A stretch of 32,035 bases of DNA, from NCBI GenBank assembly GCA_030698225.1, contig JAUYNR010000010.1, positions 1 to 32,035 of the forward strand. Direction: 5' to 3'. The notes beneath the pieces are model-generated. The model had not been told where the DNA came from. It searched no databases and saw only the letters and a list, made by a program, of their open reading frames with translations. A program made the position numbers and the translations under genes. This DNA is from Oxalobacteraceae bacterium. GTDB lineage: Bacteria; Pseudomonadota; Gammaproteobacteria; Burkholderiales; Burkholderiaceae_D. Every line of letters begins with the position of its first letter. Within the stretch, counting starts at the first letter, position 1. Shown here one piece after another: positions 16,455 through 24,246 of the stretch.

Positions 16455-16483
16455 TGGCCCGGTCGGAATCGAACCGCCGGCAC
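16455..16483 (-). other. tRNA-like 3'-half remnant
   Basis: On the minus strand the bases run GTGCCGGCGGTTCGATTCCG then ACCGGGCCA. The T-loop core GGTTCGATTCC is unmistakable in form, with a partly paired GGCGG/CCGAC stem and an acceptor-like CGGGCCA. No matching 5' half, anticodon arm or CCA is found upstream. It looks most like the 3' end of a tRNA-Phe-type gene left by recombination or integration. Chance resemblance cannot be excluded. Confidence 0.35.
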
Positions 16484-16697
16484 TCTTTTCTTACCCTTGT
16501 ATCGCTTCGAGCTGCATTGAAACAGGGGCCTGATGGCTTGTCGCAGCGCCAGAAAATACCTGCTGGACGATCCGCTGATGCTGTTCCGATTGCACTTCGA
16601 GGCTCGGAGCTTGTCATAAGAGAACTGCCAGTGGCAGGAGTTGCTTACTGCCAACTAAACTGGTCTTTCAATCTGATTTACTCAAACAAGGAGCACC

Positions 16698-18293
16698 ATG
16701 CAACGACGCGATTTTTTGAAAGCGTCGGCAGCACTCGTTGCTACCGGCTTTCCGGCCCAATCATTACTTGCTGCCGCCGCCGCGCCCAGCCCACTGAAAT
16801 TTCTTGGTACAGCGCAAGCCTTTGATTACGCCTGGCTCAAAGGGTACGCAAGACAACTTGCCGGGCAACCGTACCGTGCTCCCGAGAACCATATTCCGGA
16901 TGAGGTCACGAAGCTGGACTGGGACCAGTATCAAGCGATTAATTACCGCCCCGATCACGCTTTGTGGGCCAAAGATCAATTGCGCTTTCAGGCCAAATTC
17001 TTCCACCTGGGCCTCTATTTCAAATCGCCGGTGCAAATCTTTGAGTTAAAAAATGGCCAGGCCCAGGAACTGGCGTACGACCCTGCCATGTTTGATTATG
17101 GCAAAAGCGGTTTGCGTGGCGCCAAGATGCCTAAGGATTTGGGTTTCGCCGGTTTTAGGGTAAATTTTCATACCGATCTTGAACGCGACATCTCCGCGTT
17201 CCTGGGTGCGAGTTATTTTCGTGCTGTAGGTTCCGACTGGCAATATGGATTGTCGGCGCGCGGTTTGGCGATCGATTGCGGCATGGAGCGACCGGAAGAG
17301 TTTCCGAACTTCATCAGTTTTTGGCTGGAACGTCCGAGCAAGAATTCAAGCCGATTAGTGGTATATGCGTTGCTGGACTCGCCCAGCGTGGCGGGTGCAT
17401 ATCGATTCGAAATTCAACCTGCGGCATCGATGGTCATGGATGTCGAGGTTGCGCTGTACCCGCGCAAGACCATCGAACGCATGGGCGTTGCGCCGCTCAC
17501 CAGCATGTTCCAGTATGCCGAAAATGACCGTCGGATTGCTGCCGGCAACGACTGGCGTCCGGAGATTCACGATTCCGACGGGCTCTCGTTGCTGCGGGGA
17601 AATGGGGAATGGCTCTGGCGGCCGCTTACCAATCCCGAGCAGCTGCGCTTTAATGGCTATCAGGATGAGAATCCGCGTGGCTTCGGCTTGCTGCAGCGCG
17701 ACCGCAATTTCGACCACTATCAGGACGACGGCGTGTTCTATGAGCGGCGTCCGAGCGTGTGGGTCGAGCCGAAGTCCGGTTGGGGCAAGGGCGCGATACA
17801 ACTGGTGGAAATCCCGACCGTCGACGAAACCTTCGATAATATCGTCTGCTTCTGGAATCCGGCTGAAAAACCGCAAGCCGGGCAGGAACATTTGTTTACG
17901 TATCGTTTGCACTGGGGCAGCAAGATGCCGTTCGTACCGCCGCTGGCAACCGTAGTGGCGACGCGTACCGGCATGGGTGGTGTGGTTGGTAAGAAACGCA
18001 CTTATTATTCATGGCGCTTCGCGGTCGATTTTGCCGGTGGTGATCTGAAGTTGCTAGGCAAGGACGCTAAGGTGATGCCGGTCATCAGTGCTTCGCGCGG
18101 CAAGGTCGAAGTGAGTTCGGCGCGGCCGTTAGATGATATCCAAGGTTACCGGGTGATGTTCGATCTGAAACCGACGGATGCCAGTGCTGCACCGATTGAT
18201 TTGCGGGTTTATCTGGCTGCGGATGGTCAGCCGTTGTGCGAGACCTGGTTGTATCAGTGGACCCCACCGGCGCTGGCACAGCGTCATTTTTAA
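16698..18293 (+). CDS. opgD: Glucan biosynthesis protein D, Tat-exported
   Basis: A 531-residue OpgD/MdoD homologue, paralogous to OpgG. The N-terminus MQRRDFLKASAALVATGFPA is a textbook twin-arginine signal (RRDFLK), ending near residue 30, whereas OpgG in this window has a Sec signal. Shared family segments are [68 protein letters not shown] and FYERRPSVWVEPK. In Escherichia coli OpgD shapes the linear backbone length of periplasmic glucans. AAGGAG lies 5 bases before the ATG. It is unlinked to opgGH, about 4 kb away on the opposite strand, so it is probably regulated separately. Confidence 0.95.
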   Translation: MQRRDFLKASAALVATGFPAQSLLAAAAAPSPLKFLGTAQAFDYAWLKGYARQLAGQPYRAPENHIPDEVTKLDWDQYQAINYRPDHALWAKDQLRFQAKFFHLGLYFKSPVQIFELKNGQAQELAYDPAMFDYGKSGLRGAKMPKDLGFAGFRVNFHTDLERDISAFLGASYFRAVGSDWQYGLSARGLAIDCGMERPEEFPNFISFWLERPSKNSSRLVVYALLDSPSVAGAYRFEIQPAASMVMDVEVALYPRKTIERMGVAPLTSMFQYAENDRRIAAGNDWRPEIHDSDGLSLLRGNGEWLWRPLTNPEQLRFNGYQDENPRGFGLLQRDRNFDHYQDDGVFYERRPSVWVEPKSGWGKGAIQLVEIPTVDETFDNIVCFWNPAEKPQAGQEHLFTYRLHWGSKMPFVPPLATVVATRTGMGGVVGKKRTYYSWRFAVDFAGGDLKLLGKDAKVMPVISASRGKVEVSSARPLDDIQGYRVMFDLKPTDASAAPIDLRVYLAADGQPLCETWLYQWTPPALAQRHF

Positions 18294-18392
18294 GAATGAT
18301 TTCACGTTGCAACTTACGATATCATTTCTGAAATATTTCCCGGTGACTCAATCAACTTGGGGTTTGAGCGGCGGGAGTCAAAGGTGAAAGAA

Positions 18393-18623
18393 ATGGCCGG
18401 GATCGACGATTTTCTGAATAAGCAAAAGTATGGCGCGACGTTTGTCATCAGCGCGCAAATGTTGCGGATGAAGCCGCAGGAATTTCACGCATTGGCACAA
18501 GCCTGGTTTGATGACGGCGGTCCCGGTTTCAATGTGGTCGGCATGCCGCATCGAACAGTGTTGGACGGCGAGTTTCTCATCAACCGGGTGACGGTCACCA
18601 AGACCGTTTCGTCGCGCCCATGA
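18393..18623 (+). CDS. Small protein of unknown function
   Basis: A 76-residue frame starting MAGIDDFLNKQKYGATFVIS, ending just before the convergent alkA gene. It contains a helical stretch (MLRMKPQEFHALAQAWFDDGG) and a short C-terminal beta-rich segment (VVGMPHRTVLDGEFLINRVTVTK). No signal peptide or membrane segment. I do not recognise the family. ATG 18393 has AAAGG 8 bases upstream; GTG 18384 with GGGAG 6 bases upstream would add three residues. Both ribosome sites and the sensible amino acid composition support translation. It is 100 bases after opgD on the same strand, so it may share its transcript. Confidence 0.6.
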   Translation: MAGIDDFLNKQKYGATFVISAQMLRMKPQEFHALAQAWFDDGGPGFNVVGMPHRTVLDGEFLINRVTVTKTVSSRP

Positions 18624-18637
18624 CGGGTGCTGCTTCC

Positions 18638-19537
18638 CTAAGCTTCTGAGCGTGGATGCAGACTGGCCCACAGGTGTGCGGCTGCCATCGAGCGATACGG
18701 CTGGTATTGCGCGAGGATCGCTTCGGTGCGCGCGATGTCCGGCTTGACCGGTTCACCGAGCAGATGCTGCAGCGCAGCCTGGACTGCAACGTCGCCGTGC
18801 AGCGCGCAATCGGCGTAACCGTAGCCGCGCAACAGCGTGTAATTGACGGTCCACGGCCCGATTCCCTTGATCGCCAGCAGCGCCTGCGATACGTCGGCAA
18901 TCTCCCCCTGCCCGGCGAGTGCCAGTTGGCCGCCGTCGACCAGACGCGCCACGCGCAACAAGGTCTCCGCTTTGGCACGGGAAAACTTCCGTTTGCACAG
19001 TTGCTCCAGCGCCATTGGGGCCACGTCGGCCGCCTCGGGGTAACACCACAAGCCACTGCTGTGCTGCCGGCCCGCCTGCAAGATGAAGGTTCTGCGCAGC
19101 GCGATCGCAAACGACAGATTGATCTGCTGGCCGATGATGGCCCAGGTCAGCGCCTCGAAGACCGTGCCCGATTGCACGATCCGCAACCCTGTCTGTTTGC
19201 GCACTGCGGGGCCAAACAAAGCATCGGCGGCTGCCAACGCAGCAAACGGCGCAGGGTCGATATGCAGGCCAAGAATGCCACGCGCGGCGCCGAGCAATCG
19301 GGCGCTCGCACCCGCCGGCAGCGCGCCGTCCGCATATGCATGGCAAACGGCCTGGAACTGGCTGAGCGCGATATCGAGCACGACGGCAACGCCATCGACG
19401 GTCATGCCTTTGCGGATGCGCGCCGGTTCGACGCGCTCGGCCGTCGCTTCGGTATCGCGTCCGTGAAAGGCAAGGACATCCTGGCGCCGGTAGTCAGGCG
19501 GCAAGGTGATGGAAAAGTTTGCTGCTGGTGTTGTCAT
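18638..19537 (-). CDS. alkA: DNA-3-methyladenine glycosylase II (AlkA family)
   Basis: A 299-residue base-excision repair glycosylase that removes alkylated purines. The AlkA N-terminal domain (ITLPPDYRRQDVLAFHGRD, about residues 8-26) is followed by the HhH-GPD domain. WAIIGQQINLSFA (about 132-144) and the helix-hairpin-helix LLAIKGIGPWTVNYTLL lead to the predicted catalytic Asp249 in ALHGDVAVQ. The start is placed at MTTPAANFS; an upstream ATG at 19588 would add 17 residues and cannot be excluded, as neither has a clear ribosome site. It converges with the small unknown gene. No ada-type regulator is visible nearby. Confidence 0.88.
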   Translation of the reverse strand: MTTPAANFSITLPPDYRRQDVLAFHGRDTEATAERVEPARIRKGMTVDGVAVVLDIALSQFQAVCHAYADGALPAGASARLLGAARGILGLHIDPAPFAALAAADALFGPAVRKQTGLRIVQSGTVFEALTWAIIGQQINLSFAIALRRTFILQAGRQHSSGLWCYPEAADVAPMALEQLCKRKFSRAKAETLLRVARLVDGGQLALAGQGEIADVSQALLAIKGIGPWTVNYTLLRGYGYADCALHGDVAVQAALQHLLGEPVKPDIARTEAILAQYQPYRSMAAAHLWASLHPRSEA

Positions 19538-19671
19538 GTCATTCTTTTGCAAGGCACTATCTGATCGAGCGCTCAGCCATATTGCCACGCGGATTTCATA
19601 TTAATCAGCAAATCCGGCATATTCAACGCAGTAACTCTGTGCGCCGGTCGGGCTTCAGTCCGATAGTCCGC

Positions 19672-19721
19672 GCATCACTGTGGTGCGTGTGATTGAGTTT
19701 CAACTACCGATAACCTATACT
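19672..19721 (+). promoter_or_regulatory. Sigma-70 promoter and dyad upstream of the leucine dehydrogenase-type gene
   Basis: TTGAGT (19693-19698) and TATACT (19716-19721) are exactly 17 bases apart, a strong promoter. Transcription from about 19728 leaves a leader of about 150 bases before ATG 19878. A near-perfect palindrome GCATCAC-T-GTGGTGC (19672-19686) sits just upstream of the -35, a usual activator position. The rest of the 340-base gap back to alkA shows no gene. Confidence 0.6.
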
Positions 19722-19877
19722 CGGCTGCGGTGACACAATCACCGTTCACAACGTTTGTCGGCACCAACCCGCCGCAAACGCGACGTTTTACCACCGACCT
19801 TTAACCATAAACAAAGTGGAAAAGCATCACCCGACCTTATCCGGACGAGTGCCTGTTATCCGCGCGGAGCCATCAGC

Positions 19878-20909
19878 ATGACCGCCTTCATCTTCAATGA
19901 ACTCAATTTCGACGACCACGAACAGGTGGTATTCGTCTCCGAACCAAAATCCGGTCTAAAAGGCATCATCGCCGTCCACAACACCAACCTCGGCCCGGCC
20001 ATGGGCGGTTGTCGCATGTGGAATTACGCCAGCGAAGCGATGGCCGTCAACGACGTGCTGCGCCTGTCGCGCGGCATGACGTACAAAAATGCGGTTGCCG
20101 GCCTGCCCATCGGCGGCGGCAAAAGCGTCATCATCGGCAACCCGAAAACCGACAAGACTCCAGCCCTGTTCGAAGCTCTGGGTGAAGCACTGGAGCGTCT
20201 CTGCGGCCGCTACATTACCGCCGAAGACGTCGGCACCAGCCCGGAAGACATGGCCCATGTCGCGACCAAAACCCGTTATGTCGCCGGCCTGGGCGCCAGC
20301 GGCGATCCGTCGCCATACACTGCGCTGGGCTGCTTCGTCGGCGCCCAGGCGGCCGTCAGGCATCATCTCAAGCGCGACACGATGGAAGGCCTGACCGTCG
20401 CGGTGCAAGGGCTGGGCCACGTCGGCTACGACTATGCGCGCCGGCTGCATGCGGCCGGCGCCAAGCTGATCGTGGCCGATATCGACCGCGCAGCGCTGGA
20501 ACGCGCGCGTGCAGAGTTCGGTGCCGAAATCGTGTCGGCCGACGCCATCTACGACGTGCAAGCCGATATCTACGCGCCGTGCGCGCTGGGTGCCACGCTG
20601 AACCCCGACACCCTGTCGCGTCTGAAAGCCAGCATCATCGCAGGCGCCGCCAACAACCAGCTCGCCAGCGCCGATGTGGGCGAGCTGCTGCGTCAGAAAG
20701 GGGTGCTGTATGCGCCGGATTTCGTGATCAACGCCGGCGGCATCATCAAGGTCTGCTACGAATACCTCGCCAAACCGGAAGCCGATGTCGACGCCCACGT
20801 GCGTGAAATCAGCGATACCCTGGCCGAAGTCTTCACCCGGGCCGATCGCGAAGGGTTGCCTACCAGCGTGGTGGCGGATCAAGTGGCCGAGGCACGCTTC
20901 AAGCGATGA
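19878..20909 (+). CDS. Leucine dehydrogenase-type Glu/Leu/Phe/Val dehydrogenase
   Basis: A 343-residue NAD-dependent amino acid dehydrogenase. The catalytic region GMTYKNAVAGLPIGGGKSV carries substrate-binding Lys70 and catalytic Lys82, and EDVGTSPEDM carries Asp117. The Rossmann motif GLGHVG (near residue 180) is followed by an acidic ADID end of strand 2, favouring NAD over NADP. The short N-terminal domain and the length match leucine and branched-chain dehydrogenases rather than ~450-residue glutamate dehydrogenases. It would deaminate leucine, valine or isoleucine, or aminate the keto acids. GGAG lies 8 bases before ATG 19878; the upstream open frame to 19755 is not family-like. The amino acid symporter downstream is a likely functional partner. 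Confidence 0.93.
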   Translation: MTAFIFNELNFDDHEQVVFVSEPKSGLKGIIAVHNTNLGPAMGGCRMWNYASEAMAVNDVLRLSRGMTYKNAVAGLPIGGGKSVIIGNPKTDKTPALFEALGEALERLCGRYITAEDVGTSPEDMAHVATKTRYVAGLGASGDPSPYTALGCFVGAQAAVRHHLKRDTMEGLTVAVQGLGHVGYDYARRLHAAGAKLIVADIDRAALERARAEFGAEIVSADAIYDVQADIYAPCALGATLNPDTLSRLKASIIAGAANNQLASADVGELLRQKGVLYAPDFVINAGGIIKVCYEYLAKPEADVDAHVREISDTLAEVFTRADREGLPTSVVADQVAEARFKR

Positions 20910-21164
20910 ATTCGGGGCTGGAAATATAGACCCGCTCGTACATGGGTTCTGCCGCATTAGCGCATTGACTAAAAAATAAGAAAACTCGCCGCAATAGCTT
21001 GCATCAAGGGACGATAAACCCCCCGCATGCAGTTTGTCGTGAAGGTAGAAAAAGTGTATGCGGCGGAGCCGTTTTGATCCCCTGCTCCAGCCCTCTGCCC
21101 AAAAATGGAAGAGGGAGCAAGCGCAGAGGAGGGGGCTAGTTTAATGATTTCAGGAGACGCACTA

Positions 21165-22559
21165 ATGTCAACAGCAAGCAAGGATCAGAACGAACAAACC
21201 GGGCAACGCGCAATGTGGTCTTCACGCATGGCCTTCATCCTGGCCGCCACCGGTTCGGCGGTAGGCCTGGGCAATATCTGGAAATTCCCGTATATCACGG
21301 GCGAAAACGGCGGCGGCGCCTTTGTTTTGGTCTATCTGCTGTGTATTGCCGTCATCGGCATCCCCATCATGATGGCCGAGGTGATGATCGGCCGCAGCGG
21401 GCGCAAGAGTCCGATCAGCGCGATGCGCATACTGGCAACACGCGCGGGGAGGTCCGCCAACTGGCAGTGGGTCGGCTGGATGGTCATCGCCTCGGCCTTC
21501 ATCATCCTGTCGTTCTACAGTGTCATCGCCGGCTGGGCACTCTCCTACATCGGTTATGCGGCCAGCGGCACCTTTGCCGGCGCATCGGCCGAAACCATAG
21601 GCGGCATCTTCTCCAGTCTGCTGGCCGACCCGGCAACCCTGCTGCTGTGGCACTCGCTGTTCATGCTCCTCACCATAGTGGTGGTAGCCCGCGGCGTGCG
21701 CGGCGGTCTGGAGCGTGCTGTCACCCTGTTGATGCCGGCGCTTTTTGTATTGCTGCTGGTCATGGTCGGCTACGCGGTGGCAGCGGGCGATTTCGCCCGT
21801 GGCTTTGCCTTCTTGTTCCGGCCCGATTTCAGCAAACTGACGACCAGTGCGGTGCTCACCGCCATGGGGCACGCGTTCTTTACCCTCAGCCTCGGCATGG
21901 GCGCCATGATGGCCTACGGTTCATACCTGCCCGAGAAGGTCTCCATCGCCAAGACGGCCATCATCGTTTCGATCATGGACACCGTGGTGGCGCTGCTGGC
22001 CGGTCTGGCCATCTTTCCGATTGTTTTCGCCAATGGCATTGAGGCCAGTTCCGGTCCCGGCCTGGTGTTCCAGTCGCTGCCGCTGGCCTTCGGCCAGATG
22101 CCCGGCGGCGCACTGTTCGGCACCCTGTTCTTCATCCTGCTAGTATTTGCCGCCTGGTCCTCCTCCATATCCCTGTTGGAGCCGCTGGTGGAATGGCTTG
22201 AAGAGCACCGGGGCATCGACCGCAAGATCGCCGCCATCGGCGGCGGCGTTTCGATCTGGCTGCTGGGACTGGTAAGCGTGTTCTCGTTCAACATATGGTC
22301 CGATGTCAAGCCACTGTCGATGTTCAAGATGTTCGAGGGCAAGACCATGTTTGATCTGCTGGATTACCTCACCGCCAACATCATGCTTCCGCTGGGCGGG
22401 CTGCTGGCCGCGCTGTTTGTCGGCTGGGCGCTCTCCAGCAAAAGCGTACGCGAGGCGCTGGAGATGGAGGACAATATGCAGTTCAAGGTCTGGTACACGC
22501 TGGTGCGTTACGTCACGCCGGTCGCGGTGCTGATCGTATTCATTTACAACCTGGGTTGA
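21165..22559 (+). CDS. Neurotransmitter:sodium symporter family transporter
   Basis: A 464-residue inner-membrane protein of the NSS/SNF (LeuT-fold) family. The signature GSAVGLGNIWKFPY in TM1 (residues 30-43) includes the unwound substrate and Na+ region, and ENGGGAFVLVYLL begins TM2. About 11-12 hydrophobic segments follow, including FFTLSLGMGAMMAYGSYLP (TM6 region, Na+ and substrate site). It would import an amino acid with Na+. Start ATG 21165 is chosen for GGAG 9 bases upstream; an in-frame ATG at 21144 is less well placed. It is 255 bases after the leucine-dehydrogenase-type gene on the same strand, suggesting import of its substrate, though an own promoter is possible. Confidence 0.93.
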   Translation: MSTASKDQNEQTGQRAMWSSRMAFILAATGSAVGLGNIWKFPYITGENGGGAFVLVYLLCIAVIGIPIMMAEVMIGRSGRKSPISAMRILATRAGRSANWQWVGWMVIASAFIILSFYSVIAGWALSYIGYAASGTFAGASAETIGGIFSSLLADPATLLLWHSLFMLLTIVVVARGVRGGLERAVTLLMPALFVLLLVMVGYAVAAGDFARGFAFLFRPDFSKLTTSAVLTAMGHAFFTLSLGMGAMMAYGSYLPEKVSIAKTAIIVSIMDTVVALLAGLAIFPIVFANGIEASSGPGLVFQSLPLAFGQMPGGALFGTLFFILLVFAAWSSSISLLEPLVEWLEEHRGIDRKIAAIGGGVSIWLLGLVSVFSFNIWSDVKPLSMFKMFEGKTMFDLLDYLTANIMLPLGGLLAALFVGWALSSKSVREALEMEDNMQFKVWYTLVRYVTPVAVLIVFIYNLG

Positions 22560-22610
22560 GCCAGGCTGCCATGCGGTGGGCGCAAGCGCAAGCATTGCAT
22601 CCACCGGCTC

Positions 22611-22649
22611 GGTCGTAATTCACGGTCCGCGGCCCGATGCCGTTGATAC
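22611..22649 (-). pseudogene. Short degenerate AlkA-like HhH fragment
   Basis: On the minus strand these bases read INGIGPRTVNYDR, close to KGIGPWTVNYTL of the AlkA homologue. The nucleotide match to alkA (around 18838-18875) is also clear over about 36 bases with few differences. No longer frame exists on either side. It is a scrap of a second glycosylase copy or a recombination trace. Confidence 0.5.
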
Positions 22650-22743
22650 CGTCGTCGCTGAGTTCGATCCGGAATGACGCCGGGTCGAGGCACTTATCCT
22701 AAAATGCCCGCAGTAATGTCAGCAGCGTGTGAAAGAAAGAAGA

Positions 22744-23454
22744 ATGACGATCATCGAACTGCCTTTTCGGGCAACAACCGCGCAAGCTTGCCACTGGCTT
22801 GCGCAGCAAACCGGCACGCGATGGGCATTGGCGCGCATGCTAGAGAACGGCTTGACTCCCTACGTTTGGCTGGACTACGACGCCGACTATCCTGCGCTGT
22901 TCGGTGACGCGAACGGTGGATATCCGGCGCCGATTTTTTTCGAAGGCGACACCCAACGACTTGCGGCCGGAAGCGAGGACGTGCTCATCACGATCACGAA
23001 AGACGCCTACAAGATCGTGACGCAACTCAAGCCCCCGGGCTTTCGAAGGGCTTTGCATGAATTACGTTTTCTGAAGAAGGACCTGGAGCGCCTGGCAAGC
23101 AAACTCAAACGCGAGGCCGAGCCTGAACCAGTCAAAATTGCGGTGGCAAAGGAATCGCAGATCGGCATCAACAAGGAGCAGGTGTTGATGGCATTTGCCA
23201 GTCTGGTGAAAATTGATTTGGAACAGGCGCTTGGCAGTGGCGGCGGCATATTCGGCGATGATGGAGCAAGGGTCAAAGGCAGCGCCAAAAAGGCAAAAAA
23301 CAAAGCCGTGTGGAATCCGGTCACGTTGGCGCTGGGATTAAATGATGTGTATCGGGTGCCTGTATCACATCTGAAAAGAGCATTTAACGCGCATGATTTC
23401 TTGCATGCATGGGCTGCGGAATGGAACCATACTCTGGCGCTGTTGGGTAAATAA
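22744..23454 (+). CDS. Protein of unknown function
   Basis: A 236-residue soluble protein I cannot assign. The N-terminal part (residues 1-100) contains ALARMLENGLTPYVWLDYDADYPALFG and looks alpha/beta. A charged helix FRRALHELRFLKKDLERLASKLKREAE (about residues 98-125) may form a coiled coil. The C-terminal part ends NDVYRVPVSHLKRAFNAHDFLHAWAAEW. No signal peptide or membrane helix. The start is ATG 22744 after the purine-rich GAAAGAAAGAAGA. The pattern of an N-terminal sensor-like module and a helical linker recalls accessory proteins of phage or island origin, but this is only an impression. It stands alone between the symporter and the DUF2058 gene. Confidence 0.75.
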   Translation: MTIIELPFRATTAQACHWLAQQTGTRWALARMLENGLTPYVWLDYDADYPALFGDANGGYPAPIFFEGDTQRLAAGSEDVLITITKDAYKIVTQLKPPGFRRALHELRFLKKDLERLASKLKREAEPEPVKIAVAKESQIGINKEQVLMAFASLVKIDLEQALGSGGGIFGDDGARVKGSAKKAKNKAVWNPVTLALGLNDVYRVPVSHLKRAFNAHDFLHAWAAEWNHTLALLGK

Positions 23455-23635
23455 GACGCCAGTGTTGTAGTCGCGCACTTCCCTTTGCGCCATGCCGGGT
23501 TCCTCTGGCTTGGCGGCCTTCCTGATGTCGCGGCCATCGCGGATCTGCAGAGTCGACATTTTTGCTATGCTAGCGACTTTCCACTGGCCGGAGCCGCTGC
23601 CTGGGCCGGCGGACCCTATTTACGGAGTAGCACAT

Positions 23636-24172
23636 ATGGCCTCTTTGCAAGAGCAGTTTTTGAAAGCCGGCCTAGTCGATAAAAACAAAGTCAAACTGGC
23701 CCACCAGGACAAGAGCAAGCAGAAGAAGGTCGAGCGCCGGACCGGCACGCACAGTGTCGATGAAGCGCGCCTGGCCGCACTCGATACGCAACGCAAGAAT
23801 GCCGAGCGGGCCCGTGAACTCAATGCCCAGCGCGATGCGGCCGCCACCGAAAAGGCGATCATGGCGCAGATTTCCCAGATGGTGCAGAAGAATCGCCAGA
23901 GCAAGGGCGCCGGCGACATCGCCTACAATTTTACCCACGACAAGAAGATCCAACGGATGTATGTGTCGGCCGCAGTCCAGGCGCATTTGATCGCCGGGCG
24001 CCTGGTGATCGTCTGCCAGGGCGGCGCCACCGAATTGGTACCCAGGATTGTCGCCGACAAGATCGCCGAGCGCGATGCCTCGCTCGTGGTGCGGGTCAAC
24101 AAGACCAGCACCGCGATCGATGCGGACGATCCGTATGCCGCCTTCCAGATACCGGACGACTTGATGTGGTAG
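23636..24172 (+). CDS. DUF2058 family protein (YaiL-like)
   Basis: A 178-residue protein with the DUF2058 pattern: N-terminal MASLQEQFLKAGLVDKNKVK, then a highly charged helical region (residues 20-90, KQKKVERRTG...RARELNAQRD). A compact C-terminal domain follows, with AYNFTHDKKIQRMYVSAAVQAHLIAGRLVIV, a motif ending DDPYAAFQIPDDLMW. The abundance of Lys and Arg suggests nucleic-acid or ribosome association; function is not established. GGAG lies 8 bases before ATG 23636. It is convergent with ansA, and a perfect hairpin follows at 24210. Confidence 0.9.
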   Translation: MASLQEQFLKAGLVDKNKVKLAHQDKSKQKKVERRTGTHSVDEARLAALDTQRKNAERARELNAQRDAAATEKAIMAQISQMVQKNRQSKGAGDIAYNFTHDKKIQRMYVSAAVQAHLIAGRLVIVCQGGATELVPRIVADKIAERDASLVVRVNKTSTAIDADDPYAAFQIPDDLMW

Positions 24173-24209
24173 CGCCGGCGCTCTGCAAAATTTTCTCTAT
24201 ATCCTGCAT

Positions 24210-24229
24210 CCCCGGTCGTGCAACCGGGG
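24210..24229. terminator. Perfect hairpin between convergent DUF2058 and ansA
   Basis: CCCCGGT (24210-24216), loop CGTGCA, ACCGGGG (24223-24229). It lies between two convergent stop codons, so it can end either transcript. No pronounced U-tract on either side, so factor dependence is possible. Confidence 0.5.
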
Positions 24230-24246
24230 CGACTGGCTCCGCACTG

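Larger units (their letters stand above)
16290..16697. other. Intergenic region with hairpin and tRNA-like remnant
   Basis: A 408-base gap before opgD. It contains a perfect 9-bp inverted repeat ATGGGTTAG/CTAACCCAT (16412-16443) and a tRNA T-arm-like segment (16455-16483, minus). Open frames here end in tRNA-derived peptide and have no family features. No gene is supported; the opgD promoter must lie in the right part. Confidence 0.45.

Noticed and set aside
19755..19877. 41-residue extension of the leucine dehydrogenase-type enzyme
   Set aside because: Family proteins start near MTAFIF; ATG 19878 has a good ribosome site and the extension looks like leader sequence.
19700..19877. Riboswitch in the leader of the leucine dehydrogenase-type gene, and a glycine riboswitch before the AGCS gene
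   Set aside because: No conserved core of any riboswitch class that I know could be recognised in either leader.
22574..22606. CGGTGG...CCACCG stem after the sodium symporter
   Set aside because: Loop of 21 bases and no U-tract; too weak to call a terminator.
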